From positions 77,294,756 through 77,358,755 of the forward strand of contig CM060731.1 in the NCBI GenBank assembly GCA_030704615.1: 64,000 nucleotides of DNA, given 5' to 3'. Made by a program: the position numbers and the translations under genes. How positions within the stretch are numbered: the first letter of the stretch is position 1; the number at the start of each line of letters is the position of its first letter. The stretch comes from Takakia lepidozioides. Its lineage: Eukaryota > Streptophyta > Takakiopsida > Takakiales > Takakiaceae. The notes under the pieces were generated by a model. The model did no database searches, was not told the origin of the DNA, and worked only from the letters and a program-made list of their open reading frames with translations. Of the stretch, positions 1-9,788 are shown piece by piece.

Positions 1-718
1 CCTCACTCCATGTAACCCTCTGTGACCCTCAGTAACCCTCACCAGGTGTAACCCTCTGTAACACCGCAGAGTGTCACCCTCACCCCTATGTAACCCTCAC
101 TCCATGTAACCATCTGTAACCCATATAACCATCTGTAACCCATCTAACCCTCTGTAACACCGCAGAGTGTCACCCTCATCCCCATGTAACCGTCACTCCA
201 TGTAACCCTCTGTGACCCTCTGTAACCCTCACCAGGTGTAACCCTCACCACCATGTAACCCTCTGTAACACCGCAGAGTGTCACCCCCACCCCTATGTAA
301 CCCTCACTCCATGTAACCATCTGTAAAACTTTGCAATCCATGTAATCCTCTGTGACCCTCTTAACCCATGTAACCCCATGACCCTTTGTAACCCTCACAT
401 GTAATCCCCTGTAACCCTCACCACCATGTAACCCTCTGTAACACCGCAGAGTGTCACCCTCACCCCCATGTATCCCTCTGTGACCCTCTGTAACCCATGT
501 AACCCTCTGTAACACCGCAGAGTGTCAGCATCACTCCATGTAAACCTCTATGACCCTCTGTAACCCATGTAACCCTCTGTAACCCGTGTATCCCTATGTA
601 ACACCGTAGAGTGTCACCCTCACCCCCATGTAACCCTCACTCCATGTAACCCTCTGTGACCCTCTATAACCCTCACCACCATGTAACCCTCTGTAACACC
701 GTAGAGTGTCACCCTCAC
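1..718 (-). repeat. Left TGTAACCC-type array, outer part
   Basis: Tandem, slightly variable units of the form TGTAACCCTC with spacers such as ACTCCA, ACCAGG and ACCACC. Every 75-130 bases there is a marker block reading GCAGAGTGTCACCCTCA. It is the reverse complement of the large array at 11.5-17.6 kb, so the two arrays face each other across the gene block between them. The array runs off the left edge of the window. Long open frames through it only reflect units that lack stop codons. It is probably the terminal or subterminal inverted repeat of the MULE; the orientation and motif are seen, the role is inferred. Confidence 0.85.
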
Positions 719-1224
719 TTGCAAAATGAATGGTAAGGGTTTAGGGATAAATGCTTAAGGGTCTTTTAGGGTAAAGGGTTTAATGTAAAGGATTTTACTA
801 GGATAAAGGTTTACTAAGGTAGGGGTTTTGGTTTAAGTTAGAAATGGACAAACAAACATGGAAGACCGTTTGTCGCTAGACACAGACTCGCTTAGAGGTC
901 CAGAAAAATGATGAGAACATGAGAGGTATTAGTTAAGGAGTGGCAAATTGAAAAGTATGGCAATAATGATAGGGTAAGGGTCCTCTTAGTGGGATACCTC
1001 AATTGGAGACTTGGCTTGAGTCAAGTGCAAGCACTGAGAGACGGACTGGAATTGGCGCAATAACGAGACATTGGAAAAGAAAGACTCCAGGGGTTGTGCC
1101 AGCATTTTTTTTTTTTGGTGCACTGTCTGTTTTGTAAGCCAGAATCCCCCGCACGAATATTTGTAGATGAACAAAATGTACAGAAGTGCAGAGTCCAACA
1201 CGTCAAAAAAAATAAAATGAACGT
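719..1224. other. Non-array insert, no gene recognised
   Basis: The array stops at about 718. The next 500 bases are AT-richer and include degenerate runs resembling AGGGTTTAGGG. No coding pattern is convincing here. The stretch lies between the left array and the DUF7869 fragment and probably belongs to the same insertion or capture event. Confidence 0.4.
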
Positions 1225-2100
1225 CCACTGCTCACTCGGCGGCGAGAATATTTCCCCAGTATTGGTCGTATTGTTCCATTACACCCCGGTAATGATCGTC
1301 AAGCAACATTCATTTGGTCCAAAAATCTCTGTATTTCTTAATACCATTTTTGATGAATGACTGTTTTTCGGAGGAGTCGTCCCCGACTCCCAATATCGGT
1401 CTTCTTGGAATGGCATCTGGATCTTTTTCAGGGAGATTTGGAGTCCTATCAGGGTTGGATTTCCACATCTTAACGCTGGAGTTTGTATGAAGCCACTCCG
1501 AATCAGTAGCTGACTTCTTGTACTTCAAAATGGGCCAGCCATCCGCTTCCTTAAAAAACCGAAAGACATGCATATCTGAGATCCCGACCAAAGCCTCATT
1601 TCCATCAAGAATACAACACTTAACAAACTTCTTGAAGTTGGGAACCTCCTGAATAATTAGAGGAATGAATTGCATATCTTGGGAGATCATGAATGACCTC
1701 ATCAAATCCAATGTAGGTACTGCGTTCTTTTAGCTTCTTCGAGAGATAACTAAAGAATCCGTCAATATCCTCATGCGTGTGCCCGACCATGAGAAAACCA
1801 AGTTGGATCTCTTCAAAGACATCTTTGGCAGTAAGGAGGGATAGAAAAGCAAGCATCCATCTGTTCTTATTGTCCTTGGAAGAGTTGTCCAGCAAATAAA
1901 GTCGTCTAGGAAGTGGTCGAGCACCATGTTTATCTTGCGGCCTGCAAGGTTTCAGAGCCTCCAAACATCTCGATTTACCTCTCATGAGCGTTTCAAAAAA
2001 ATCATTTTGAACTTCAGTGTCGAAAATATTCCTGGATTCCCGGCATGTCGACTTTTCCAGTTGGCGCAGGCACCGAGCCAGCGACCCAATTGTGAAGTTT
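1225..2100 (-). pseudogene. DUF7869-type gene fragment inside the left array
   Basis: The minus strand reads a block matching the DUF7869 family: LARCLRQLEKSTCRES, then LLDNSSKDNKNRWMLAFLSL, then GFLMVGHTHEDIDGFFSYL, ending near MEQYDQYWGNILAAE. The same protein segments occur in order in the fuller copy at 43.8-47.2 kb, clearly diverged. The reading frame changes near position 1700 and a stop follows the last block, so it is broken. Its 5' part is missing: homology starts abruptly at about 2100, exactly where the TGTAACCC array resumes. Array units on both sides have the same orientation, so the fragment was either inserted into or captured by the array. The family looks transposase-like (acidic residues in LDNS and HTHEDID), but its function is not known to me. 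Confidence 0.75.
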
Positions 2101-2640
2101 GAGTTACCCTCACTCCATGTAACCCTCTGTAACCCTCACCAGGTGTAACCCTCACCACCATTTAACCCTCTATAACACCGCAGAGTGTCACCCTCACCCC
2201 CATGTAACCCTCACTCCATGTAACCCTCTGTGACCCTCTATAACCCTCACCAGGTGTAACCCTCTGTAACTCGTGTATCCCTCTGTAACACCGCAGAGTG
2301 TCACCCTCACCCCTATGTAACCCTCACTCCATGTAACCCTCTGTAACCCTCACCAGGTGTAACCCTCACCACCATATAACCCTCTGTAACCCATGTAACC
2401 CTCTGTAACACCGCAGAGTGTCACCCTCACCCCCATATAACCCTCACTCCATGTAACCCTCTGTGACCCTCTGTAACCCTCACCACCATGTAACCCTCTG
2501 TAACCCGTGTATCCCTCTGTAACACCGCAGAGTGTCACCCTCACCCCTATGTAACCCTCACTTTATGTAACCCTCTATAACCCTTTGTAACCCATGTAAC
2601 CCTCTGTGAACCTCTGTAACCCATGTAACCCTCTGTAACT
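2101..2640 (-). repeat. Left TGTAACCC-type array, inner part
   Basis: Continuation of the array at 1-718 in the same orientation, with the same marker block GCAGAGTGTCACCCTCA at intervals. It ends near 2640 at a sequence reading ACCTCGTGTACATCATACACG. Together with the outer part it forms the left flank of the MULE. Confidence 0.85.
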
Positions 2641-2869
2641 CTACCTCGTGTACATCATACACGTGTAAACTTTGCGACGGCCGAATGGAGGTTGAAATGG
2701 AGGCCGAAACCCTAATTTGCTCTCTCCATCTGTTTTCCAGATTCCTAGCTCGCTCGTTTTTTTGCTTTGGGGCATCAGCTTTCTGCAATTCCCGTGGCGC
2801 CCAATCGGCTTCACACATCAATGCGAAAGATTTGTAGTTCATTCAGTTCAGTATCGTCCTCCCAACAAC

Positions 2870-3130
2870 ATACAAGACAATGCTTTCCGCGCAGCGATCC
2901 GGCAAATCTATTACTACGGTTTCCTCTACGATTGATACGGTTGTCTCTATCCTTTTTATTTCTCAATATCATTCTTGTTGTTTTGTCACCGTCTGGAAAG
3001 GGTTTTGTTTCTTTCGGTCTAGCCATGCAAGCAGCCGCTCATTTGACGGGGTGCCCATTCACTCTCCTCTCGTGTATCTTTTGTTCACACACCAGCCGGG
3101 GCAGCCTACTCATCGTTATTCTGGATGCAA
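2870..3130 (-). pseudogene. Inverted remnant of the element's zinc-finger gene
   Basis: On the minus strand a stretch reads CMARPKETKPFPDGDK, preceded by a stop-interrupted KIHERRVNGHPVK. It aligns with the plus-strand gene at 4206, which reads KVDKSRLNRHIVDGTAAC followed by CMARPKGTKLFPDAELK. The copy is short, has an in-frame stop and lacks a usable start. It lies head-to-head with the longer copy, about 1.1 kb away. It may be the relic of a second element or of an inverted duplication inside the MULE. Confidence 0.55.
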
Positions 3131-3207
3131 TATGTATCGAATCCTGCATGTTCTGCAAGCACTGCCAACCGGTTACATGTCTGATGGTTTATATTTCGCT
3201 TGTGTGC

Positions 3208-3740
3208 TATGGTTACACACAGGGGGTTACACGGTGTTTTCTTTCTCAATACATGGTGGCTTGGTAGACGGTTTAGTAATGGAGGTTTAGATGGGGTTGA
3301 CATATTTGATGGGTTACGTGGATGTTGTGCTCGCGGAGCCACATAGGCTAGGGTTACATGGGTGGGGCGATACGTTGACCATGTTTACCTGGAGGTTGCA
3401 TACTAATGGTTTGATATGACAGGGTTACATCGATGTTGTGTTCAAGACAAGTCTGTCACCAACACTGAAGTGTTATGGTTACACACAGGGGGTTACACGG
3501 TGTTTTCTTTCTCAATACATGGTGGCTTGGTAGACGGTTTAGTAATGGAGATTTAGATGGGGTTGACATATTTGATGGGTTACGTGGATGTTGTGCTCGC
3601 GGAGCCACATAGGCTAGGGCTACATGGGTGGGGCGTTACGTTGACCATGTTTACCTGGAGGTTGCATACTAATGGTTTGATATGACAGGGTTACATCGAT
3701 GTTGTGTTCAGGACAAGTCTGTCACCAACACTGAAGTCTG
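3208..3740 (+). repeat. Recent tandem duplication, unit about 265 bp
   Basis: Two nearly identical copies start at TATGGTTACACACAGGGGG (about 3208 and 3473). They run through identical landmarks such as GATGTTGTGCTCGCGGAGCC and CTGTCACCAACACTGAAG. Only a few substitutions separate them. The unit contains several GGGTTACA motifs in the orientation of the right-hand array. After 3740 similar motifs continue, more loosely, to about 3900. Confidence 0.85.
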
Positions 3741-4205
3741 TCTCCAACACTGAAGTCACATAGACTAGGGGTACATGAGGTTGTGACGAAGGGTTACATC
3801 ATATGTGGGTACATGACAGAGGGTTACACTCGACGTGTCTCACATGCGGGTAACGGCTGGTTTGTCGCGCTCACAAGTGTAGGGTTACGGTACACTCCGC
3901 TATTCCAGGTGACACCGGGATTGCAACTCATATACATGTGAGTCAGTGCGGATATAATTGATTGCAAGCCGCCAGATTTTAATGAACCGCCGTCTTTCGC
4001 TTAACCGACGTGCCTTACGGGTGACATCTAGCTAGCTTCATTCTTCGTTCTTTGATCATTGTTCAGTTTTTCCCTTCTCGCAGCAGTTTCCTATTCTTCC
4101 TGCACTCCTTGTTGTGCGTGCTCCCTGCTGTGCGTTCTTCGGAATTCTCTTGGTCTTGTCTTGCTCTTGCTCTTCTCTTCTCTTCTGTCAGCTTGTTCTT
4201 TTGCC

Positions 4206-4988
4206 ATGGCTGATTGTTATCTGTTCCCTGAAGAGGCTACTATTCCATTTGATCACTTGAAGAGGGATGGCGAACGAGTTCGCTTCTGGTACACTGAGCA
4301 TGAGCATGCTACAATGATCGCGTACTGCCACACCAGGTGTAGAGAGGCCAAGGTGGAGGGAGCAAAGGGCCGGCCTAAGTTCAAATGTCCTTACTGTGGG
4401 GAAGTAAAGGTAGATAAGAGTAGATTGAATCGGCATATTGTCGATGGAACGGCCGCATGTATGGCCAGACCGAAAGGAACAAAACTGTTTCCTGATGCGG
4501 AGCTCAAGCATGCCATGGTTGTTGAAAATGTGGTGAATTCTGTTCCAGCTTCTGCTGTTGATGCATATCATGCATGGATTCTGCAAAATATGGTGGCTTT
4601 GGGTGAGATTGCAGATCCTATTGAAGTGCCTGCTGTTGTACCTTCTTTGGCTACTTCTGCTACAGAGGTTCCATCTTCTGGTGCTCATGCTGTTTCTGTC
4701 CCTGGTCCTTCTGTTCGGCAGGTTCCTAACGAGAGAGACAAGCGGTGATTGAGCCCGCCTCTACATGTCCCTATTGCAAAGAAAATCAACATTGGAAACC
4801 GGGGAAATCGGAGCTCAAGGTTCATCTTGCGAAAGTGAACTCCAGGCTCAATCCTTCTGCTACCACATGGCCTTATTCCTCAGTTCCCATTTCCGAAAGT
4901 CAATGAGAAGGGGTTTTGGCCGGCATTCCAAGCATTTGTTGCGCGAGGCGAGGGCGCAGTCCATGCGACAGCTGCAAAATCAAGTTGA
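4206..4988 (+). pseudogene. C2HC/BED-like zinc-finger gene of the MULE, frameshifted
   Basis: ATG at 4206 opens a 180-residue frame (to 4748) starting MADCYLFPEEATIPFDHLK. It carries a finger CPYCGEVKVDKSRLNRH followed by TAAC, that is C-x2-C...H...C, then a Ser/Val/Pro-rich tail. The frame ends in TGA just after an AGAGAGA run. A second finger, CPYCKENQHWKPGKSELKVH, follows at about 4762 in another frame, then VNEKGFWPAFQAFVARGEG in a third. At least two frameshifts therefore separate parts of one ancestral protein. Such fingers bind DNA in transposases and their companion proteins; here DNA binding is inferred. Alternatively, the later parts could be separate exons. Confidence 0.55.
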
Positions 4989-5054
4989 GTTCTATCGACG
5001 GACAATCAAGTTAGATTCCCTGCCATTTCTCTGTTTTTCAAATTTCGAGCTGTT

Positions 5055-5240
5055 GTCTATCCGTGTAACCCTTTGTTTTACCCCCCCCGTCTCTCTTGTG
5101 GCGTGTAACCCAGAGTGTAACCCACCTACAGAGGACCCCTTTTAAAAATCCCTATGGTGTGTAACCCACCTCTGTGTAACCCCGTGTAGCCCACCTTCCT
5201 TGTAACCCATTTTTCATGTGTAACCCCTCACGCTGTATTG
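5055..5240. repeat. Dispersed TGTAACCC motifs, probable intron
   Basis: About ten GTGTAACCC motifs lie in 190 bases between two coding-like segments, in the same orientation as the left array but irregularly spaced. No reading frame is conserved here. The stretch looks like an intron or spacer seeded with the same motif as the element termini. Confidence 0.65.
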
Positions 5241-5472
5241 CGCAAGGAGCTCGACATCATCTTAGAAGCGATGATATAGAGAGTGTGGTTGATGCCCACA
5301 AGGCGTTTACAGCCTAGCCGGATCATGGTCCGTTAATGATAGCGGAATTGAATCGGGTGAAGGAGTATTTAGAGAGCATAGGGCATCCTGATATGCCAAA
5401 GCAGAAAAAGAAAAAAGGTGGAAGACTTACACGGTCCATCGAGAGAGCCAAGCCTCACATGATGATGACACG

Positions 5473-6084
5473 ATGGACGAACCAGCTCTTGGCAATACCG
5501 ACCTTGACGATGCCAGAATTTCAAATCCTCTTGTCATCACTATTACTATAGATGAAATCGAAGGTTTGGTTGTTCTAGATCCGATGGAATTCACTTGCGA
5601 TTTTGCGGAAGGATTGATCAGTCAAATGGAGAATCTCACCAAACCGCACATTGGACCGCCACCACTCCTTTTGAGAATTCTGGCCCACAACGATGTAAGA
5701 AATCATGGCAGGTCAGTTTCCCAAACGCATCCCAGGTTGGGGTTCACGACTGACCTTCTGGAAAGTGCTCTTACGGTCTCAAAGGTGAAGGACCTGGTCG
5801 ATGAGAATTACGGTTTTAGTCTGATGTACTTTGCACAACCTGGTGACGGAATTGCGACCTTGGATTCTGAGCTCGAGGACTTAAGATCGAGTTTGAGTAC
5901 AGAAGAGTGGGGTGACATGTCAGTTAAGATCAATGGAGCTATACAGTTTTGCAAGGCAAGCCGTCGTCGCGCCGCCCACCACTTTGCGATCCATCAGAAA
6001 GAATCGTTTATCCAGCTTTGGTGTTGTGGCCTCCTCAGCGAATCACCAACAAAAATGGACTTCAATGCGCGTTTGGACATCTAG
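5473..6084 (+). CDS. Uncharacterised acidic protein of the MULE gene block
   Basis: An open frame of 203 codons with a true ATG, starting MDEPALGNTDLDDARISNP. It includes ITIDEIEGLVVLDPMEF, SALTVSKVKDLVDENYGFSL and a Trp/Cys-containing end (LWCCGLLSE). I do not recognise a domain. A short lysine-rich segment just upstream (KEYLESIGHPDMPKQKKKK, about 5360-5420) is in another frame and could belong to the same ancestral protein. The order finger gene, this protein, then Ulp1 gene suggests one large composite MULE gene split by introns and decay. It may not be translated today. Confidence 0.4.
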   Translation: MDEPALGNTDLDDARISNPLVITITIDEIEGLVVLDPMEFTCDFAEGLISQMENLTKPHIGPPPLLLRILAHNDVRNHGRSVSQTHPRLGFTTDLLESALTVSKVKDLVDENYGFSLMYFAQPGDGIATLDSELEDLRSSLSTEEWGDMSVKINGAIQFCKASRRRAAHHFAIHQKESFIQLWCCGLLSESPTKMDFNARLDI

Positions 6085-6109
6085 TATATGAGAGACCTTG
6101 GGTCTGTAG

Positions 6110-6470
6110 TGCCTTGGTATCTCTGTAAGTGTTACTCCATCCACTGTCACCCCTCTCGTCGTGTAACCCCTTTGTGTGTAATCCTGTAATCAGTGTAACC
6201 CTCACTATGTGGAACCCTGTACTCAGTGTAACCCTCGCTGTGTGTAACCCTGTAATCAGTGTAACCCTCGGAGTATGTAACCCTGTAATCAATGTATCCC
6301 TAATGTTACCCCTCGTTGTGTTACCCTAGATTTGTTACCCTCTCGTTGCGTAATGCAAACTACTGTCTCTAACAGGGTGGTGTAACCCACATCGTCTAAT
6401 CCGAACCACTGTCTTGTCCTAGTCAGTATAACCCTTACATAGTGTAACCCTTGCACTTTCAAAAACCTAG
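6110..6470. repeat. TGTAACCC motif cluster, probable intron
   Basis: More than a dozen variants of GTGTAACCC(T) follow one another, for example AATCAGTGTAACCCTC repeated three times near 6190-6280. Orientation matches the left array. A coding-like segment begins soon after, at about 6490 (FPDADESELMTNQVANAF). This looks like a short array of the element's motif within an intron. Confidence 0.7.
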
Positions 6471-6489
6471 TTCCACGACTAAAAACCTT

Positions 6490-8583
6490 TGTCTTTTCCC
6501 CGATGCAGATGAGTCCGAGCTCATGACCAATCAAGTCGCCAATGCGTTCAAAAACCTTTTTGAGGCTCAACGTGAGCTTCACGAAGTTGTGTATGGGGCC
6601 CCTCCACAATGCGATACAGGGGGCGCGCAGACGAGTGATGGGCCCTCTGTGTTATAGGATGAGGAGATGGTTAAACCTCGTCTTCATTCAATTTCCGCCC
6701 CGCAAAGCGACGATGTACATGACGAGGACATCATTCCAAGTCAATCTGCCGTTGTATCTTTGTCGCAGGTTGGTGAATTGTACTCAACCCAGCTGCACTT
6801 AGGGGTGAACCTAGCAGACTTGATGCGGGATTTGCCCGTGAATTCTGATACTGATACTGAAGATGATACATCAAGGTGGAACACCCAAGTGCAAACCTCT
6901 TTGTCCGCAGCCCCAGTCATTTCTTTTAGAGGTCTTAACCGAAGAACCGGGGACCCGCTTGACAGAGTCTGTGTATGACTTTGAATCTGGAGATGCTGGG
7001 TTGAACCCTCCATGCAACAATGTAAGTATTTGTGAGGATCATGTGGTCAACCTCTCTAAGAATGACACTGTTCGAATGATGCAGACCGAAGATCCAAATC
7101 ATTTCGCGCCACAACATGTCACATTGGAGGAGGTGGTCAGTATTGAGGGTGACATTGTCCGGGGGATTGAGCAGACAGACAGTCACCGAGCCTTCGTGGG
7201 TCACATTGATGCGGAGGGTGACACTGCAAGGGGAGGAGGCCCTAAAACCGAGGGTTACACTGCACCTGAGGGTGACACTGCGCAGAAAGGAGCAACAGGG
7301 AAGGAGGGTTACACTGCACCTCAGGGTGACACTGCGGATACCGGTGTGGCTGACACTACTGTGAGGGACATTGTCGTGGGTGACACACCATTGCCCGTGA
7401 ACACTGCAACTTCCGTTGAGAGTGACATTGACATGGGTTACACTGGTAGGGGTGACACCCCATAGCCAACCCACATGGCAGATGTCCGTGAGTGTAACAC
7501 TGCCATGGATGACACTCCACTACCATTAGTCGTGGAGGGTGACACTCCTTTGCCATGGCCACTAGTCGTGACGGATGACGCTCTTCCGCTAGTCAACATG
7601 GTCTTGGAGGATGACAGTGCGGAGAAGGGCGACACAATCAAGGATGGCATTGAGGAGGTTGATGCAAAGAAGAGTGACATTGACATGGGTGACACGGGGA
7701 AGGGTGTCACCGAGGAGGTTGTCAGTTGGAAGGGTGACACAGAGCAGGGTCACACTGAGAAGCGTTTCACTGTGGAGAGTCACGAAGAGAATGATGTTGC
7801 GGAGCATCGTGACACTGAGAAGAGTGACACTGCCAAGGGTGACACACATAAGATTGTTACTAAGCAGGGTGACACTAGGAAGGAACCCGATGAGAAGGGT
7901 GACACTGCGAAGAGTGACTCTGATAAGGCGGCCAAAGAGAAGGGTGACACCGAGAACAGTGACATTGAGAAGGTAGCCGAAGAGAAGGGTGACACTGAGA
8001 TGCGTGACACTGAGGAGGTAGCCGAAGAGAAGGGTGACACTGAGAAGAGTGACACTGAGGAGATAGCCGAAGAGAACGGTGACACTGAGAAGAGTGACAC
8101 TGACAAGGTAGCCGAAGAGAAGGGTGACACTGAGAAGCGTGACTCTGACAAGGGGTCTGAACAAAAGGGTGACACTAACAGGGGCAACACCGAGGAGGTG
8201 AGTTGTGACACTTCTGCCCTTGGTCAGTCACCTCCCCAGCACGTCTCAGACGAGGGAGTGCAGTCTTCAGCACTTGCAGCAAACTCAGAACAAGGCACCT
8301 CTGGCCCAGAAATTCCCCCTACCGGCGGCATTGTCACCTCTGGCCCAGAAATTCTTCCTACTGGCGGCATTGTTAGGGTTGCAGAGAATCCCAGGAGGTC
8401 AAAATGGCCGCCTGCTCAAAGAAAGCGGTTGGCTGAACCCCCTAGCGCTGACAAAGAAGTACATGTTCTTGTCGCACCCAAAAAACAGCGAACCAAATCG
8501 AAAGGCAAAAGTGCAGGGGTCTCCGAGGTTGACGTTGTCCAGCAGCAAGAGGTCCTTGCCAAGCACTTGCGGGAGCGTTCGAG
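6490..8583 (+). pseudogene. N-terminal exon of the Ulp1 gene, GDT-repeat region
   Basis: An acidic protein segment runs from MTNQVANAFKNLFEAQ through VGELYSTQLHLGVNLADLM to a long low-complexity region rich in GDT, GYT and SDT triplets (about 7140-8180), with a recurring EKGDTEKSDTDKVAEE. In-frame TAG stops at 6655 and 7463 interrupt an otherwise continuous frame, and a frameshift lies near 6900-6980. The end, RERSR, splices cleanly: AG at 8583, GTACCT donor, and an exon at 8682 starting A-CTA-AAA, giving RSRLKQRYLT. So the repeat region is the N-terminal part of the Ulp1-domain protein. The repeat codons GGTGACACT and GGTTACACT are the same motif that forms the element's flanking arrays. Confidence 0.7.
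7130..8190 (+). repeat. Coding minisatellite GGTGACACT
   Basis: Within the GDT region the DNA repeats GGTGACACTGAGAAG-like units, often with period 15, and longer composites near GTAGCCGAAGAGAAGGGTGA (four to five times between 7970 and 8130). The antisense frames are also open because of this periodicity and should not be counted as genes. Confidence 0.85.
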
Positions 8584-8681
8584 GTACCTCATTGTACTTT
8601 GATCCTCTCTGATTGCGAATATTGATTATAACTCTTGTATGATGCATCGTAATGTTCGTAATGTGCGGTTTTTTGTGCAGA

Positions 8682-9692
8682 CTAAAACAACGGTACTTGA
8701 CGAAGTTCAGAATGGTGTCGGACCCTCCTGGGGCGCCCGAAGTGAAGTTTTATTATGGCAATGTCTTCGTGACTTCTACCCCGTTACAGTTTTACTTGGA
8801 AGAGACAGATTTTGAGCCGATGTATAAAATAAGAGCAACTGTCACAGATGCATTGCTCTCAGGTTACAACAAACTTCTGGAGGCCAAATTGTTTAAGGCT
8901 ATCGCACCTGAGTTTGTCATCTGTGCTCCTTTCCAGTGGCATGTCATGCGTACCAATTAATGGTAATGATCTGCAGACGCTATTCGGGTTGGTGCAAGAA
9001 TGGTACACTCAGGATGCCCGAGGGATGGTGTTCACAAAGAATCGAGATCTTGTGGACGTGGTTGTCATCCCTATTGTCTTCGAGTAAGTAATTTGAGTGT
9101 TGACTGATCATGTTGGGTTACACTCCTCTGTTCTACACTGAGTTGCACTAGTTTGGATTTGCACTGCTGACTAGTTGTGTTACACCGTTTAGAGTTACAG
9201 TACAAAGGGTTACACTACTGGGTTACACCACAATGGGTTTCATTGGAGAGTTTTTTTTCTATTCTGACGTTACGGCTTTGTTTGTGTTGCAGTGATCACT
9301 GGAGTGTTGTTGTTTTAGAGCGCCGAGGTCGAATAGTACATTTGGACTCCCATAAAACCATTGCCCGACCCAAACTCATTGAAGGAATTTTGCGAAATTT
9401 TGCCATAGCGTTCTTTGATTGCATGCCTGGATCTGATGACTTCAGTTGCGTCATGGAGAGGATGGAATGGTTTAAGGCCAGTGTCCCCCAGCAACGGAGC
9501 TGTTGGGAGTGCGGCTATTATGCACTTTGTTTTGTGCAATTTTACTTGAAGTGGAAGTTCAATGTGAAAACCACAGAAGATCGAACCCGTCATAGGCGGG
9601 CGTTTACTGCAAGTTGGTTCGACGAGTCAACCATGATAGCTTCCCGTACTCATATGATTAATTGGCTGTTTAACTCTTCTCAATGTAACTAG
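8682..9692 (+). pseudogene. Ulp1/SENP (peptidase C48) domain exons
   Basis: Two exons. The first (8682-9083) follows a TTTTTTGTGCAG acceptor and ends CGA with donor GTAAGT. The second (9293-9692) follows TTGTGTTGCAG and ends TAG. The second holds the C48 catalytic layout: His in DDHWSVVVL, Asp in VHLDSHKT, Gln in PQQRSC and Cys in the CG of WECGYYALCF. Homologues remove SUMO-like modifiers; KI-type (Kaonashi) MULEs are known to carry such domains. A one-base shift near 8950 separates FQWHVM from VPINGNDLQTLFG, so this copy is probably not functional. The gene runs convergently into the transposase on the other strand, with about 100 bases between them. Confidence 0.85.
9084..9292 (+). other. 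Ulp1-gene intron with GGGTTACA motifs
   Basis: A 209-base intron with GT-AG borders. It holds about six GTTACAC or GGGTTACAC motifs, the opposite orientation to the 5055-5240 and 6110-6470 clusters. Confidence 0.75.
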
Positions 9693-9788
9693 CAGCAGTG
9701 TAGCCCGATCCATGAAACCCCTATTGCATGCAAATTGTAGTGTAAATTACTGTGTGACTCAGAACATTGTAACTTCTAGCCGTGTACC

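Noticed and set aside
1-2640. CRISPR array in the short repeats
   Set aside because: Spacers are not unique, units vary in length and the sequence is eukaryotic; it is a minisatellite-like array.
7589-8211. Long antisense frames across the GDT region (repeats such as VTLLSVTLLFGYL)
   Set aside because: Periodic codon repeats keep several frames open; the sense frame splices into the Ulp1 exons, the antisense ones have no support.
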